From NCBI GenBank assembly GCA_037367405.1, contig JAZKJV010007258.1, forward strand, positions 186,001-250,000: a stretch of DNA of 64,000 bases. Direction: 5' to 3'. Below, in pieces: positions 24,328 to 36,931 of this stretch (within the stretch, counting starts at the first letter, position 1; each line of letters begins with the position of its first letter). This DNA is from Ottelia alismoides (Eukaryota; Streptophyta; Magnoliopsida; Alismatales; Hydrocharitaceae). Position numbers and translations under genes: made by a program. A model generated the notes under the pieces. The model was not told the DNA's origin and did no database searches. It was given only the letters and a program-made list of their open reading frames with translations.

Positions 24328-26638
24328 TATTTTCTTTATGATCAGGTCAAGGATTGACCTTCTATTGGGTTTTTGGTCACTCTTTATTTATTTCAAATAC
24401 ATCCTTTTTTTTATTCTCTTTATTCTTTTATTTTTGCAAAATATGTGTTAATTATAAGATATTAACAAAGGCATGCAAAATGCTAAAATTGTATTTACAA
24501 GTATTTACATGTGGATTTGCCAAAAGAAAGAGCTACAATAAAAGAATAAAGAACGAGAATCATAGATTCATCATCCCCCTATACTTTACCTTTGCTAGTC
24601 CCTTAGCAAACACTTATTTGAAAAAGAAGTGAAAAATAAAAGAAAAGGAAAAGGAGAAATCAAAGTTGATCATTAAACTTATCTTCATTAAATTGAAATA
24701 TGGAGCTCAATCAGACCTTTGGATTATTAGTTTGACAGAACTTTATTGGGAAATAGGTTTAAGACTCGACAATATCTAAGTTCCACAGTTCCACAATCAA
24801 GACTCCTTAATAACCAGGTCAGAACAAGTCTACATACGCAAACTCTAATGACTATGCATCTTTCCTTGTACTGTTTAAGTGATATGCAACTCCCCACCTC
24901 AGAAATGGCAAAGAAACAATCTCCCTCAACAAGGTAACTCTAATCCCCAAGTCTGGCAGCTCTTTCCTTGAGGAGCGGGGTATTTCCTTCTAAGTTCAAG
25001 TTCAACCAGCTCAAGAAGATGGGAAAGAAGAGAATGGACCATGACCAGTGTAGCCACGTATCACTTGGAGCTTAACCAGTGTAGCTAAGTCTCCATCTGC
25101 AAGCTTCCATGAGATGAGAAGGTGGAATACATAAGCTTTACCTATTCATTATATACACTCCGACAAGCATTTTATTTTCAATCAGGCATGTCCCCTTTTT
25201 TGGAGTTTTTCTTGATTATGCACATTTTTTTGATGTACATATATACAACATATTTACATGGTGCAGTATGCGCATAAAGAGTTTTTCCTCTTGAGCTAGT
25301 AGAATATCCCTCTTTTAAAGCTTTATTGTAACCCACAGACTCCTGTCTTTAGACCTCAATGCCACTAGACCAGGTTGAGATGCACATCCCTCCCTTGAGG
25401 AAGACGAGAGGTTCCGGCTAGCAATACTACGCTCGTATGCTACTCCAAGTCAAAGAATTTGGCCTTCTTGGCACCTCATCCGTGTTGAGCTACGTGTAAG
25501 GTGTGTGTCCAGGTCAAGCCATTATCTCTGAGAGTCATGTGTGTGTTGCTAAGTGTTCTACTTAGGCTCATCAAGATGACATGTGAACATAGCCTAGTGG
25601 ACTCAAAGAATTAAGTCACTATGTACCTAAAAAGTCTTAATCTCAAATCCTATAAGGTTCCTCCGAAGTTTAGTGGATTAAGGTGTTAACCGAGCTCCAT
25701 TTTTCAATTTAATTCCAGACTAGTCTAAATGTCAACCATGATTCAGAAGAATGTACATGCAAATATTTACAAAACTCTTTTGTGTAAAAAATTTTTCAAA
25801 ATATGAAAAATTTTATGGAAAATTTTGAATGCAAGAAAAAAGAAAAAGTTTTGCAAAATATTTTTACAAACATATACAAATAAAATTTTGCAAACCTTTA
25901 ATTTTTCAAACATTTTTCAAAAATTGTTTAGTATATACATAATTTTGATACTAAAATTTTTATAAAAAATGCAATCAAAATCATTTTTACAAAAGTTCCT
26001 ATGAAAATAGTTCGTACAAAAGGTTTTTACAAACATTTATGTACAAGAAAAAATTTAATTTTTTTGTGATTTTTAGTTTTGTGATTTTTAGCCTTTATAT
26101 TAACACACTCACACAAAGTACGAGTTATGGATAAAGTATATATAGAATATATGTGATACCCCTATACTTATCTCGAACAATGTCCTCGGAGTGATCAAAG
26201 AGCGATGAAAGGAAGACATAACTCGTGATGAGTATTGTGAAGTGAAAAGAATGGGATACAAAAATGATGAATGAAAGAATTTAATGAATAGAGGTTGGTG
26301 ATCCTACTATACTTAGGATCAAATAATCCTAAGTATAGAAGAATGTACACACGGGGAAGACCGAGGGATAGGATGTACATGTATTACCTCCCCTATACTT
26401 AGGGTAAAATATCCCTAACTATAGGCAACAAAAGAGAGGTAATGAAATCAAATGGATAATCACAGATTTGATGCCCCCCATACTTAGGGTAAAGCACACT
26501 CTAAGTATAGCATAATCATAAGAAGAAGATGGGGTATCAGACAAAAAGAATGAATGATATGGACAATCTAGATCTATACAACTGTGAATGAGAAGTTAAA
26601 AAACAGACATGAGATGCAAATGATGTGAGTCAATGACT
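24328..26638 (-). other. Element D: 3' UTR
   Basis: Non-coding, about 2.3 kb, closely similar along its length to F's 3' UTR (55,313-57,470). Shared stretches include CAGACCTTTGGATTATTAGT (24,714; F 55,731), ACCTCAATGCCACTAGACCA (25,352; F 56,352) and GAGGAAGACGAGAGGTTC (25,396). Carries paired CCAGTGTAGC motifs at 25,048-25,095 and the hairpin array 26,118-26,516. Confidence 0.75.
26118..26516 (-). repeat. Element D: array of PPT-like hairpins
   Basis: A long stem-loop (GTACGAGTTATG at 26,120 pairing with CATAACTCGTGA near 26,230) that contains CCCCTATACTTATCTCGA, followed by three short hairpins at 26,300-26,338 (CTATACTTAGGAT/ATCCTAAGTATAG), 26,392-26,425 and 26,474-26,512. The order is the same as in F and C. 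Confidence 0.75.
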
Positions 26639-29600
26639 ACATCTCATGCAAAATGAATAGGGGCAATGTCGACAATCAGCGGATCGTGATCATGATATCG
26701 CTTCAGGTGCTAACCATTAACTCGAAAGGTGGAATCAGATGACAACTCAAATATATCAATGCTTCCGTTACTGTGCACCTTTCTGACCATGTATGCTCCG
26801 TTCCATTTGCTTTGTAATTTCCCTTGAAATAATCTCAACATGGCATCAAATAGCCATACTCTCTGGTTCGACTCAAATTGTTTATGGTTGATGTGAGAAT
26901 CAAACCATATCTTCACTCCATCCTTGTATTATAGGCTACTTGAGAAGGTTGTGTCTCTCAACTCCTCCAGGGATGCCAACTCTGCTTTTCTCTGATCTCC
27001 TACACTCTTGGGATCCAATAATAACTCTGTAACTGACCAAAGTGACTTATGCTTGATTTCAACTGTCATGGCTTGCCATAAACGAGACAAAAGGGAGATG
27101 TGCTCAAAGGTGTATTGAAGGAGGTCCTATAGGCCCACAAGACCGAGTCCAAAAGCTGTGACCAATCCTTTCGGTATGGGCAGATGACCTTCTGCAATAT
27201 AGTCTTGATCTCCCTGTTCGATACTTCAGCAAGACCATTGGTCTGAGGGTTATATGGAGTGGCAACTCGATGGTCAATGCTGAACTCGTTAGTAAGGGAC
27301 CTTACCTTATCGTTGATAAAATGATTCTCCCCATCTGAAATCAAAACTCCAGGTACCCTGAACTGTGAAATGATATTTTTCCTCAAAATCGGCAAATGGT
27401 CTTAGCATCTGTGGCTCGGGCGGGATGTCATCATCCCAACAACTCACATAATCTACATCAAGAAGAATGTACTGAAACCCCTGACTCTTAGGGAATGGAC
27501 CCATGCAATCGATGCCCCATGCGTCAAAAACCTTACAGAAGTGAATGAGCAGCATCGACATCATATCACGCTGTCCACAAGTGCCCATCCTCTAACAGTC
27601 AGTGCACCTCTTCACAAATTCGTTTGAATCCTTGAAGAGGGTAGGCCACTAAAGGACGGATTAGAGAACTTTCTGCACTTTTTGTCTCCCAGAATGCCGT
27701 CATCATGCCTCACGATTGTGCAGTAAGTGAGGATGATGTGGTGCTCCTCCTAAAGAATACACCGATGCCAGACACTATCCCCCCTTCATGGTAAAGGGTA
27801 GGATCCTCCCAATGGTACGACTTCACCTTCGCAAGGAAGGTCTCAAGTCGTTGTCTGGGTCAACCTTGTGGAACTTTCTTAGTAACAAGATAGTTCACAA
27901 TGCTAACATACCATGGAAGCGAGGTGATAGCAAGAATCGACTCATCTAGGAAGGTCTCTATAATAGGTGCGATATGATCAGAATCCTCAAGGTTCTCTAA
28001 GTGGGAGAGGTGATCCGCCACCACATTCTTGACTCTAGGTTTATCCTTCATCTCTATGTCAAACTTCTAGAGTAGAAGGATCCATCTGGTCAATCTGGCT
28101 TTGGCATCCTTCTTAACCATGAGGTATCTGATGGCGGTGTGATCTATGTATATGGTCACTCTAGATCCAAGAAGGTACAATCGAAACTTATCCAAAGCAA
28201 AGATTATGGTCAGCATATCCTTCTCAGTCACAGTATAATTCTGATGAGTGGCATACAAGGTCCGACTAGCGTAGTGAATGGAAAAAAGGCAATCCGTCCC
28301 TCCTTTGTCCTAGCACAGCTCCTATGGCAAAATCAGAAGCGTCCATCATGATCTAGAATGGGAGAGACCAATTGGGTGGCTGAAGGACATGAGCTTGAAC
28401 AACTAATCCTTTTAGAGTCTTAAATGATGCAAGACACTTATCATCTACAATGAACTCGATGTCTTTCGTCAGCAAATCGGTGAGCGATCGGGCAATACAA
28501 CTGAAGTCCTGTATGAACCATCGGTAAAAACTGACATGCCCTAGAAAAGACCACAATTGATGCAAATTGGACAATGGATTGAGTTTCTTGATGATATCCA
28601 CCTTGACAGGATCAATCTCCATGCCCCTGTTGGAGATGATATGGCCATGGACCGTCCCCTGAGTCATCATGAAATGACTCTTCTCCCAAGATAATACAAG
28701 TTTGACTTCTATGCAACACTAAAGTACACAGTCTAGGCAGTCAAGACATGCATCAAACCCATCGCCATAGATCAAAAAGCCATCCATGAAGACCTCTAAA
28801 CACTCTCCCACCAAGTCCGAAAAAATGGAAAGCATGCACCTTTGGAATGGAGCCGGGGCATTACATAAGCCAAAGAGCATCAGTCTAAAAGCACACGTGC
28901 CAAACGGAATTTGAACGTCATTTTCTCCTAGTCTTCGGGCGCTATGGCCACATGATTATATCCGGAGTACCTGTCAAGAAAACACTAGTGACTCTTCCCA
29001 ACTAGCCTCTCGATAATCTAATCAATGAATGGAAGAGGGTAATGATCCTTCTTGGTGGCCCGATTCAATCGTATGTAGTCCACATAGACCCTCCAAGAAG
29101 TGGGTACTCGGGTATCTATCTCCTCTCCGTACTCACTCAAAATTGTTGTGATACCCGTCTTCTTGGGTACCACATGCAATGGATTAACCCACTTGGAGTC
29201 GGAGATGGGGTAGATAAAATCAGTGCTCCACCACTTTGATATTTCGTTCATGACCACATCTCACATATTCGGATTCAACCATCATTGGAACTCATGCGAT
29301 GGCTTGGCATCCTCTTTGAGATATATGTTGTGGGAGCACAGGGTCGGATATATCCCCTAGATATTAGCTATACTCCATCTGATAGCCTTGCGGTTTCTTT
29401 CAAGAACCTCCATCAGATGATATTCTTGGTCTTCAGTCAAATCTGCTGAGATAATGATTGGGAACATATCTAGCTCACCTGTAAGGAATATGTACTTCAT
29501 GCTCTATGACAAGGTCTTCAATTCTGGACAAGTGGTGGCTGGAAAATCTGGCTTCTGAAATGTCTGAGTGAAGGCTACTAGATTGCATGCGAGAACTCTC

Positions 29601-30640
29601 ACTGTAGTGGTAGATCTGATGAAGATGGCCCTACTGGTATATCTGTCCTCTGATCTGGCTTGCTCTCCACCCTAGCTATCAGCTCTGTAGACACAAGACA
29701 CGGTAAATAATCATCAAACTACTGCTAATCAAAATCAGTGTTTGTATATGAAGGATCTAAATCGATATCACATGAAACAAAATCTACCTCGCTATCCTGA
29801 CCAAGATCATCAACCTCTAAGGTGTCCTGCACCATGAGTATGCTCTCTGAACTCTCATCAGTTAGAATCTGTAAATCTGTAGTGACTGAAGGAGTGACAA
29901 GAGCCTGTGCTGCTGGATTTGGCCAAATTGCTTCATCATCTGTAATGACAAAATAACACTCCTGGTGGACATCAAGATATGCATTTGTCATATATTCTAA
30001 ATCACTCGTCTGCTCTGAGCAAGCTTAATCTCTGGCTCTGGTCTCCTCGATCGTCTCTATTTGTACATTTTCACCCTCGATGTAAAAGTATACCTTCCCG
30101 CGATCATGATCGGACACTGCCTTGGTTGTGGCCAAGAAAGGTCATCCTAAAATGACAGGGTATTAGTTACAGATTCAAGGATCTCCATGTCCAATAAAAT
30201 AAAGTCCACAGGTAATTCAAGCCCTGAATCGTGAAGACAACGTCCTTGAGTAACCCCTTCGAACTCTTGACAGATCTATCAACAAATTGAAGGACTATCC
30301 TGCTCTGTCTAAGATGGCCAAACTCAAACTGGTCGAGTAAGGCAGTCGGAATTAGGTTAATCGAAGAGCCATTGTCTAATAAGGTATGATCAAACCGCTG
30401 CTCATGAATGTGACATCTAACATATGGGGCTCCTGCGTCAGGTCTCTTGGCTGGCAACCAGTTCCGAATAGCACAACCAGTGGCATAGGTAAGCACATGG
30501 ATCTCTGCATTGTGGTTCCTCTCCTTCATGCGGATGGTGGTCTTCTCTCTCAAACTCTTCTGGAATAGAGGAATGTGCTCTAGTGCCTCCTGTAGAGTCA
30601 GCTGTATATGGAATCTATCTATCAGTTGCTCGTTGAACTT
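26639..30640 (-). pseudogene. Element D: broken pol (protease, RT, RNase H, integrase)
   Basis: Order on the minus strand. Protease (30,553-30,170): LLDNGSSINLIPTALL with D-N-G at 30,368-30,376, then IVLQFVDRSVK. Protease-RT spacer 30,160-29,300. RT: FIYPISDSKWVNPLHVVPKK and KDHYPLPFID (29,257-29,018); the catalytic motif, normally F-M-D-D, is F-M-D-G at 28,779-28,790, so RT is dead. RNase H: YTVTEKDMLTIIFAL and IYIDHTAIRYL (28,258-28,070), then [11 protein letters not shown]. Integrase (27,600-26,640): zinc-finger remnant with C-x2-C partly replaced by a stop, WGIDCMGPFP, DGENHF, YNPQTNGLAEVSNREIK, LWAYRTSFNTP and the C-terminal FRVNG motif near 26,715. Multiple frameshifts and stops. Confidence 0.85.
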
Positions 30641-33168
30641 TATTTGATGCTTCCTTTTGGGATTTTCTTTTTGAATCCCCTTTCCTAAGCGGAGTGCTTA
30701 ATGGAAGGGGATGGATGGACCCTCTCTATAGAGATGAGAGTCAGGAGTAGGTTCCTGTGCATGTAATGGGCTAGAATCCATGTAATGATCATCATGTAAA
30801 GTAAATGGACTCAAAGGAGATAAAGAAACCTTTACTTTATTCATTTTTTGATTTTTTTCCATTTTTTTATGTTTTTTAAAACTGTCCTCAGGTACAAAAC
30901 TGGACAACACAACAGAAGGAAAATTGGTTGCATCAGCACCACCTACAGCATCTGAACTCACGACATCAACACTGCGCTCTAGCCTAGCATATGGAATAGT
31001 GGTGGCATCAGCACTACCGTCTGCTATTGGAAATACGATGGCCTCAGTACTGTCGACTGGATCAACCTCCATGGTGGCATCAGCACCACCACCATCTTCA
31101 TCATCACAAGCGGCATCATCATCGCTTCCATCCTCGTCTTGCGAACTTGAATCTGCATTGGGTCATCACTTAGACGAGTCGTCGCTGGCTGGCATCCTAC
31201 CGCTCCTTAGTATCACAAAATCAGCATCAAGCATAGAAGAAGAAATATCATCCAAAACATCACTAGGAGTGGTAGTCTCTTTAAACTGTGCCTGCTCAGA
31301 TATTCTCTTCTAATTGTTCAGATTTAGTTCAATCTAAAATGGTATGGTGGCCTTGCCCTTTATAATCTCCCTCATTTCCTGTTGGAACTCATCCATCTCT
31401 CGTCAGAAGGATGCCTACTGATTAGAGAGAAAGCGAGCGAGGTCGTCAAGGTATGGGTTCTCATAGACTGGTGCATGAGAACAGGATGGGTTGCCTTGCT
31501 GGAAATGAGGTTGAGTCTGTTGTTGCTGCTAGTAGTGAGGAGGAGGAGGAGGCTGAGAATACTGCTGAGTCTGCTTCCTTCACTGCTATCCCTGATAGTG
31601 GGGACGAGAACCTTGTTGTTGCTGGTACTTGTGGGAGTGCTAGGGATGCTGCTGGTGGGTGCTCTGCCCTGCTTGAACTGGAGGATACTGTTGGGAAGAG
31701 GTGCCTCCAATGGATAATCTAAAGCGAGGATTATTATGATGAATCCCAGGTTGAGGTTGGTACTGAGAATATCAGATATTGTTGACTTCCATCAACGACT
31801 CCTGCTCAAGGTGTGGAGGGGGAAGAACTGCCAATGGCTGTATTGAATGGTAGGCCGCCATCTGAGTGTATGGGGATGGTGGTGGCTACTAGTAGTAGTG
31901 GAGCTGCTGAACCAGTTCTTCCTGGATATGGTGGACCTGACGGTATAAGGCAGATCGCTGGGTAGAGCTGCTCCCTTGATCGGCCCGTGGCCTGAGACGG
32001 GGCTGAGAAGTTGTTTGTCCCTCTTGGAGACACATGATCTGAGTCTTCAAGTCACTCAAGGTCTGGGCAAGCTTGTTGAGCTTGTCCATTCCTTGGCTCT
32101 GCTTCTTCTCTATGATCTCGATGCAGTCCAACTTTTGGCTGATAATGCCCATGTCTACAGCAGAAGACTCGCTAGTGTTGTTGATGATGAAGAAGTGGAT
32201 GGATCGACGTCGATGCAGGAAATCCCCTGAAATAAAGTCTCCTATGGGAGGGGCTTTCCCTGAGTATAGATGGGGGTCTGGGACATCATTGTATAGTTCT
32301 CTACCATCTCCTCATAGATTGCCCATACCCGATCTTCATCCTTGGCAAAAAAGAACCCTCCACACGAGGCGTTCAATAGCCCATGCATCTCTAGTGTTAG
32401 CCAACACAAAAAGCATTGAACAAGGTTGGGCTTGGATATCTCATGATGTGGACACTGGTTGATGAGCTCTCTAAATCGATCCAAGGACTCATGGAACTGC
32501 TAATTTGGGATCATGGTGAAATTGTTGATCATTGCTCGTGCTATGTTGGTCTGACCGAGTGGATAGTACTTGTTCAAGTACCCGATCCGAAGTTGCTCCC
32601 ATGTCGTGACTACCCTCCCCAGGTGCTTTAGCCAGTAGGCTGCTCTGCCAACTAAGGAGAATGAGAAGGAAATCAACTTGATAGTATCCTCATCCACTAG
32701 TCTGCCATGGACAATGCTACAAATCATCTCAAACTCTTGCAGGTGGAGATTGGGCTCCTCGGTGGCTAGCCCATGGAATCAGGGCAGTAACTGAATAGTC
32801 CGGGGGTGAAGCTCAAAGTCGCCCAGGATCTCTGGCAACTGTATCCATATGTGGGTGAGGGTTGCACCTGGGTTGTGCAGTTGCCTCATCGTCCGTGCTA
32901 GCCTGGATGGCTCCTGCGAGTCATCCTGGCATCTGTTTCCTCCTCTAGCTCCAGGTATCTCTCCACCGGCTAATCTCTGTGGCTCTGCTCACCTAGCTCT
33001 CATCTGCATCAGCTCTCATCTCACTTCAATCATGAAAACTCCCTGGTCCCAAATCTAACGCTGCATGGTCTCCAGGGAAGCAAGCATTGTGTTGTTGATG
33101 GCAGCCCAATCTAGTACATACGATGAAGTCTGCAACTGCTCATCAGTCATGTTCTCGCTACTGGCCAT
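30641..33168 (-). pseudogene. Element D: broken gag with acidic spacer
   Basis: ATG at 33,168 gives MASSENMTDEQLQTSSY and continues into NNTMLASLETMQR (F has NSTMLASIPSIQ at the window end), which supports this start. The gag core lies at 32,770-32,250: ATEEPNLHLQEFEMICSIV, VVTTWEQLRIGYLNKYYPLG, CPHHEISKPNLVQCFL and CGGFFFAKDEDRVWAIYEEM. A helical segment (LDCIEIIEKKQSQGMDKLNK, ~32,130) precedes a Q/P-rich tail (31,900-31,400). The spacer to protease carries ADFVILRSGRMPASDDS (~31,250-31,190) and a Ser/Asp/Ala-rich acidic tract down to ~30,700. Stops occur in several places. No CCHC knuckle seen. Confidence 0.8.
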
Positions 33169-33588
33169 ATCTCTAGTCACTACAAAGGCAAAAGAACCTA
33201 GCTCGGGTGTTGTCAAATGAACGAATAGTTGTGCTAGTCACTGCTCTAGTACCTTAGGTAAAGAAGAAGGGTGGTCGAGGGGGTACAGTGTGGTGGCGAA
33301 TTTGGGTTTAGAGAGCGGGTCTGAGCTCTCTGAAGCCGCCATAGATGAATGGAGAGGAGTGCTAGAAAGCAGTGCTGTCAAAGTCAGCCTAAAGGACCTC
33401 CTTCCCATCATCGTGATGTGGGAATTTATGACGATTAGATCTGGAGTGCAAACAAGATGAGAAATCAAACCCCAAGTTCACGTATGCAATGCGAGATGAT
33501 GATTGTGAAAATTTGGTCATTAATCTTGTCAAATTTTATTGAGGTGATAAATCAATCTATCAGAGCGATAAAGCGAGCTGTTGGGAAC
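33169..33588 (-). other. Element D: leader fragment
   Basis: Sequence upstream of D's gag start with no supported ORF. It is cut at 33,588/33,589 by the 5' end of element E, which lacks a PPT on its left, as expected for an insertion. Confidence 0.6.
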
Positions 33589-36500
33589 TGATGAGTCTCA
33601 GATTCATCACTCTAAATCTCATTTATTAAGCTCAAATCCCTCAAAATCAACAGCATTTCTACATCTATTCTGCATAATTAGCATTTAGGCATGTTTTCAT
33701 AGGAATTGCATTTTATCCATTATTGATGCACAAAATAAGAAGCCAAAAATTCAATCCAAAAATGACCTGTAAATAGCCTAACTTCCCTGATTTTTAACTC
33801 ATTCATGCTAACTCTGAATGACCCAAACTACCTCCATTGTGTGCATATCACTAACAAGAATAAATGAAAAATACAAAAAAATCACTCACCCAAATAAGTG
33901 GACCAATAACCCAAACCCCAGTTTCAGGATTTCTGGACTGAAAACCTCATATCTTCCTCATCAAGTGTCTGTTTTAATCCTACTCATTTTGAACTAATGT
34001 ACATTCAATTACCTTCAAAACAAGACCAAGTTCAAGTGAAGCGGAGCTCATATGTGAAAGTTGGGTTTTGGGCCTCTTTTGTACATTTTGTAATTTAGCG
34101 GTTTTTGACCAATTATTTTATGTATATATTTAACCTATTTTAATTCATTTCTTTTTCATTTGTCTTCTTTGATGAAAGTTTTATTAAAATGCGTAAAAAT
34201 CCAAATCCAAATTGAGCTTGAAATCAAAGAAACAAATAGGGTTCGAGTCCTCACTAACCGACTGTACAAAAATTAGTCTTCTTCTTATTTTATTTCTTCT
34301 TTATCTTAATCAATAAAATTCCAAAAAAAATATTAATGTGTAAATATTTATCTCTGATTTTATCATATTTTTCCGGATTTTTATCTAGTTTAAAAATGAT
34401 AAAAAAATACAAAACCCAAAAATCAAGGTATTCTATGTACATGGGATACCCCAAAAATATCACTTCATGCATTTGATCAATTTTGGTTTTGATGTCTTCA
34501 TTAAAGATGTAGATCTCATCGAGACGAGCAATTTTCGTGAAGTAACTTTTTCGATCCGAGGTCGTTTGCTATTTATTTTTTATTTTACAAAAGATTAATT
34601 TTCCGATTTTTCGGGTGCTGACACGTGGTAGCCCCTGAGGCCGCCACGTGTCGGCCATTTTTGGCCTTTTCATTTACTCATTTTTATATAAAAAAAATAG
34701 ATGCACGTGTGAGGCCCGTGCCTCCCAGGCACGCACCAAGCACGTGCGCCACCCGCCTCCCAGAATAGCGCCACGTGACCCATCTTGGGTCGTCCGATCT
34801 CGGTCGATCGGACCTCCAGAGCTCATCTCCTACCTCCTGTCGCCTTTCCCAATCAGGCGCGTCGTCCTCCTACGATTTCTCCTCCGCACATCTCTCGCGC
34901 TGCCCCGCGATTCGCACCATCGCCGATCTTCCAAGATCAATCATCGATCCCCTCCGATCCAATCTGGCTCCCAATCAAATCCTCTTCCGATCTGTACCGA
35001 ATCCCTCAAGAACCCGCTTTCCATCCCTGGCCTCCTCCCTATCTCCTATTTAATGACCACCACCGACCCTCGAAGCCGCCATCCGCCGATCGACAGTTGT
35101 GCGTGGAGGCGACGGTGACAGCGTCTCCTCCACCGGCTGGCGAGATCCAATGCCGCCGCCTTGACGCAGCACCGCTCCGGCCTAGCTGCTCAGCTCCGAT
35201 CATAGCCCCATCGAGCCACAGCCCAGGATCCCCTATGACTCCATCTCCAACTTCAACCGTCATCAACTCCAGCAGCTTCGATCAATACCGCCTCCAACGT
35301 CAACAACACCGCCCCCATCTCCGACAACCGCATCATCTTCCACGACCGCTACGCCATTAGCCGCGGCTCCTCCGCCTCGCCACACATCAACCAAGCTCCA
35401 GCAGCCACATATCCAGGAGCTTTGTTCTTCACACCGCCGTGCTATCATCGACCACCTCCACCGGAGTCACTTCCCGGAGCACACCATCCTCCGCCGGTTC
35501 ATCTCAATCAACGAGGAAGCTCCGCCTACGACCAATACTTTACAGGAACCGTTGGATGAAGAACATCATTCATCGGAACCGTTGAAGCATCCACGTGGAT
35601 CAGCCTTCCGATCATCACGCTACAAGATCTGATAGTCCAGACTCGCCAAAGCATCAATCGTCAGATCAACATTTATCAACGGTGCAAATTGATTTTCAGC
35701 CTCGGACCCAGACTAGAGCCTCGTACCGCATCTGAAGCACATTATTGCGACATGTGGAGGCCCGCACCAAACCTCACTCTGAGCCAGCTATAGCACGTGG
35801 ACGGCACGAGCTTTAAGGGAATTTTACAATGCACCCCCGGAGGATCTTCCTATTTGCATATCATTCTGCCTCCAAAGCACGTGCCCCTCTGGCTATTTTG
35901 CAGAAGGACCCCCCTAATTACTGATAATTACATCTATGCCCCCTCCATATTTTATTTATATTAATTTATTGCATTTATACCCCTCTATCCCCCAGTGATT
36001 TTAGACCTCTACATGACATTTTTTTATTTATCCAAAAATAGCATGATGTTTGTCACTTAATTCTCTACGGTCCGACTTATTGTGGATATTTTTGTGATCA
36101 TTGGTTAATTAATAATTAATTATTTTGTCAAAAATTGCATATTTTACTAATTTCTTGCTCTGGAATTCATATTTAATTAACTGTTGCTCTAAAAATTCCT
36201 GAAAATCACATATCGAAGAATTAATGGTGCTTGACATCATGCCCAAAAAAAGAATCGCATTTGCATTCATAGTTTGCCCTGTAAAAATCATTTTGCATAT
36301 TTCAGTATTTGATTTCTAATAGGTACTGAAGCTAGTATTTTCAAGATTTAGGATTTTTCTGAGGTCCATTACTTCTGATAGATCTTAGATAATTTTATTC
36401 CTTGAAAATAATTAGGTTTAATATTTATTATAATTAAATATTGAAATTCATTTTGTTTGCATTTAAAAATTTATAAAAAAATCATATTGTATCTAAAAAT

Positions 36501-36912
36501 TCCAAAAACATTATAGTGCATTCAGTTCATAAAATTTTGCATCATGGTCATGTTTCGTATTTTTCGGACATCGTTTGATTGACTTTTACATTTTAGTCCC
36601 TAAAATAGGCCAAAATTGTATTTTACATCTTTAATTGCATTAGAACTCCAAAAAAAGACCGCCTCGAAAACCGCACATGAATTTTGATAGGCATAATTCT
36701 AGGTCGTTCTTTTGCCTCCTTGTGTTAGACCTTGGGACTTGTCCAAGTAAAATAAACATAAAACCACGCGATTAAAAATTGAACAAATATGTTTGGTTAT
36801 TTTCTTGACCAATTCCGATTGCCGCCTACAACGAACGACAAAATCAAATCATTTATCTTTAGCGAACAAAATAAACACATCATCTTTAACACGACGATTT
36901 CGGACTCTTCAA
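33589..36912 (+). repeat. Element E: 5' LTR (about 3.3 kb)
   Basis: Begins TGATGAGTCTCAGATTCATC and ends ...GGACTCTTCAAA just before the PBS. U3 AT-rich to ~34,600, GC-rich 34,620-35,820 (including CACGTG and CCACGTGTCGG motifs), AT-rich U5 from 35,820. The first 664 bases match the 3' LTR at 43,309. Long Pro/Ser-rich frames at 34,648-35,360 come from the GC-rich U3/R part, overlap each other and match no family. Confidence 0.8.
35047..35054 (+). promoter_or_regulatory. Element E: candidate LTR TATA box
   Basis: TATTTAAT in CTCCTATTTAATGACC, in the GC-rich middle of the LTR and the only TATA-like site there. Consensus match only. Confidence 0.4.
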
Positions 36913-36913
36913 A

Positions 36914-36931
36914 TGGCGCCGTTGCCGGGGA
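36914..36931 (+). other. Element E: tRNA-Asp primer-binding site
   Basis: TGGCGCCGTTGCCGGGGA, the standard Tat/Athila PBS complementary to the 3' end of plant tRNA-Asp, 1-2 bases after the LTR end. Confidence 0.92.

Larger units (their letters stand above)
21277..33588 (-). mobile_element. Element D: decayed gag-pol Ty3/gypsy element
   Basis: Minus-strand element with 3' LTR (21,277 to ~24,309), PPT, 3' UTR, integrase-RNase H-RT-protease-gag in the order expected from left to right, and a leader cut at 33,588 by insertion of E. Its 5' LTR and PBS are not recognised and were probably lost in the deletion that joined E to F at 43,973. The closest relative in the window is F. Confidence 0.75.

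Noticed and set aside
31382..31722. Two plus-strand open frames of 89-111 codons, Leu- or Glu-rich
   Set aside because: They are the complement of the Q/P-rich gag tail of D (CAG/CCT repeats read in antisense).
34785..35360. Open frame of 191 codons rich in Pro and Ser
   Set aside because: Low-complexity translation of the GC-rich LTR core of E; overlapping frames on the same strand and no known motif.
36914..36931. Possible tRNA-Asp gene
   Set aside because: Only the 18 bases matching the tRNA 3' end are present, next to an LTR end; no cloverleaf, so it is a primer-binding site.
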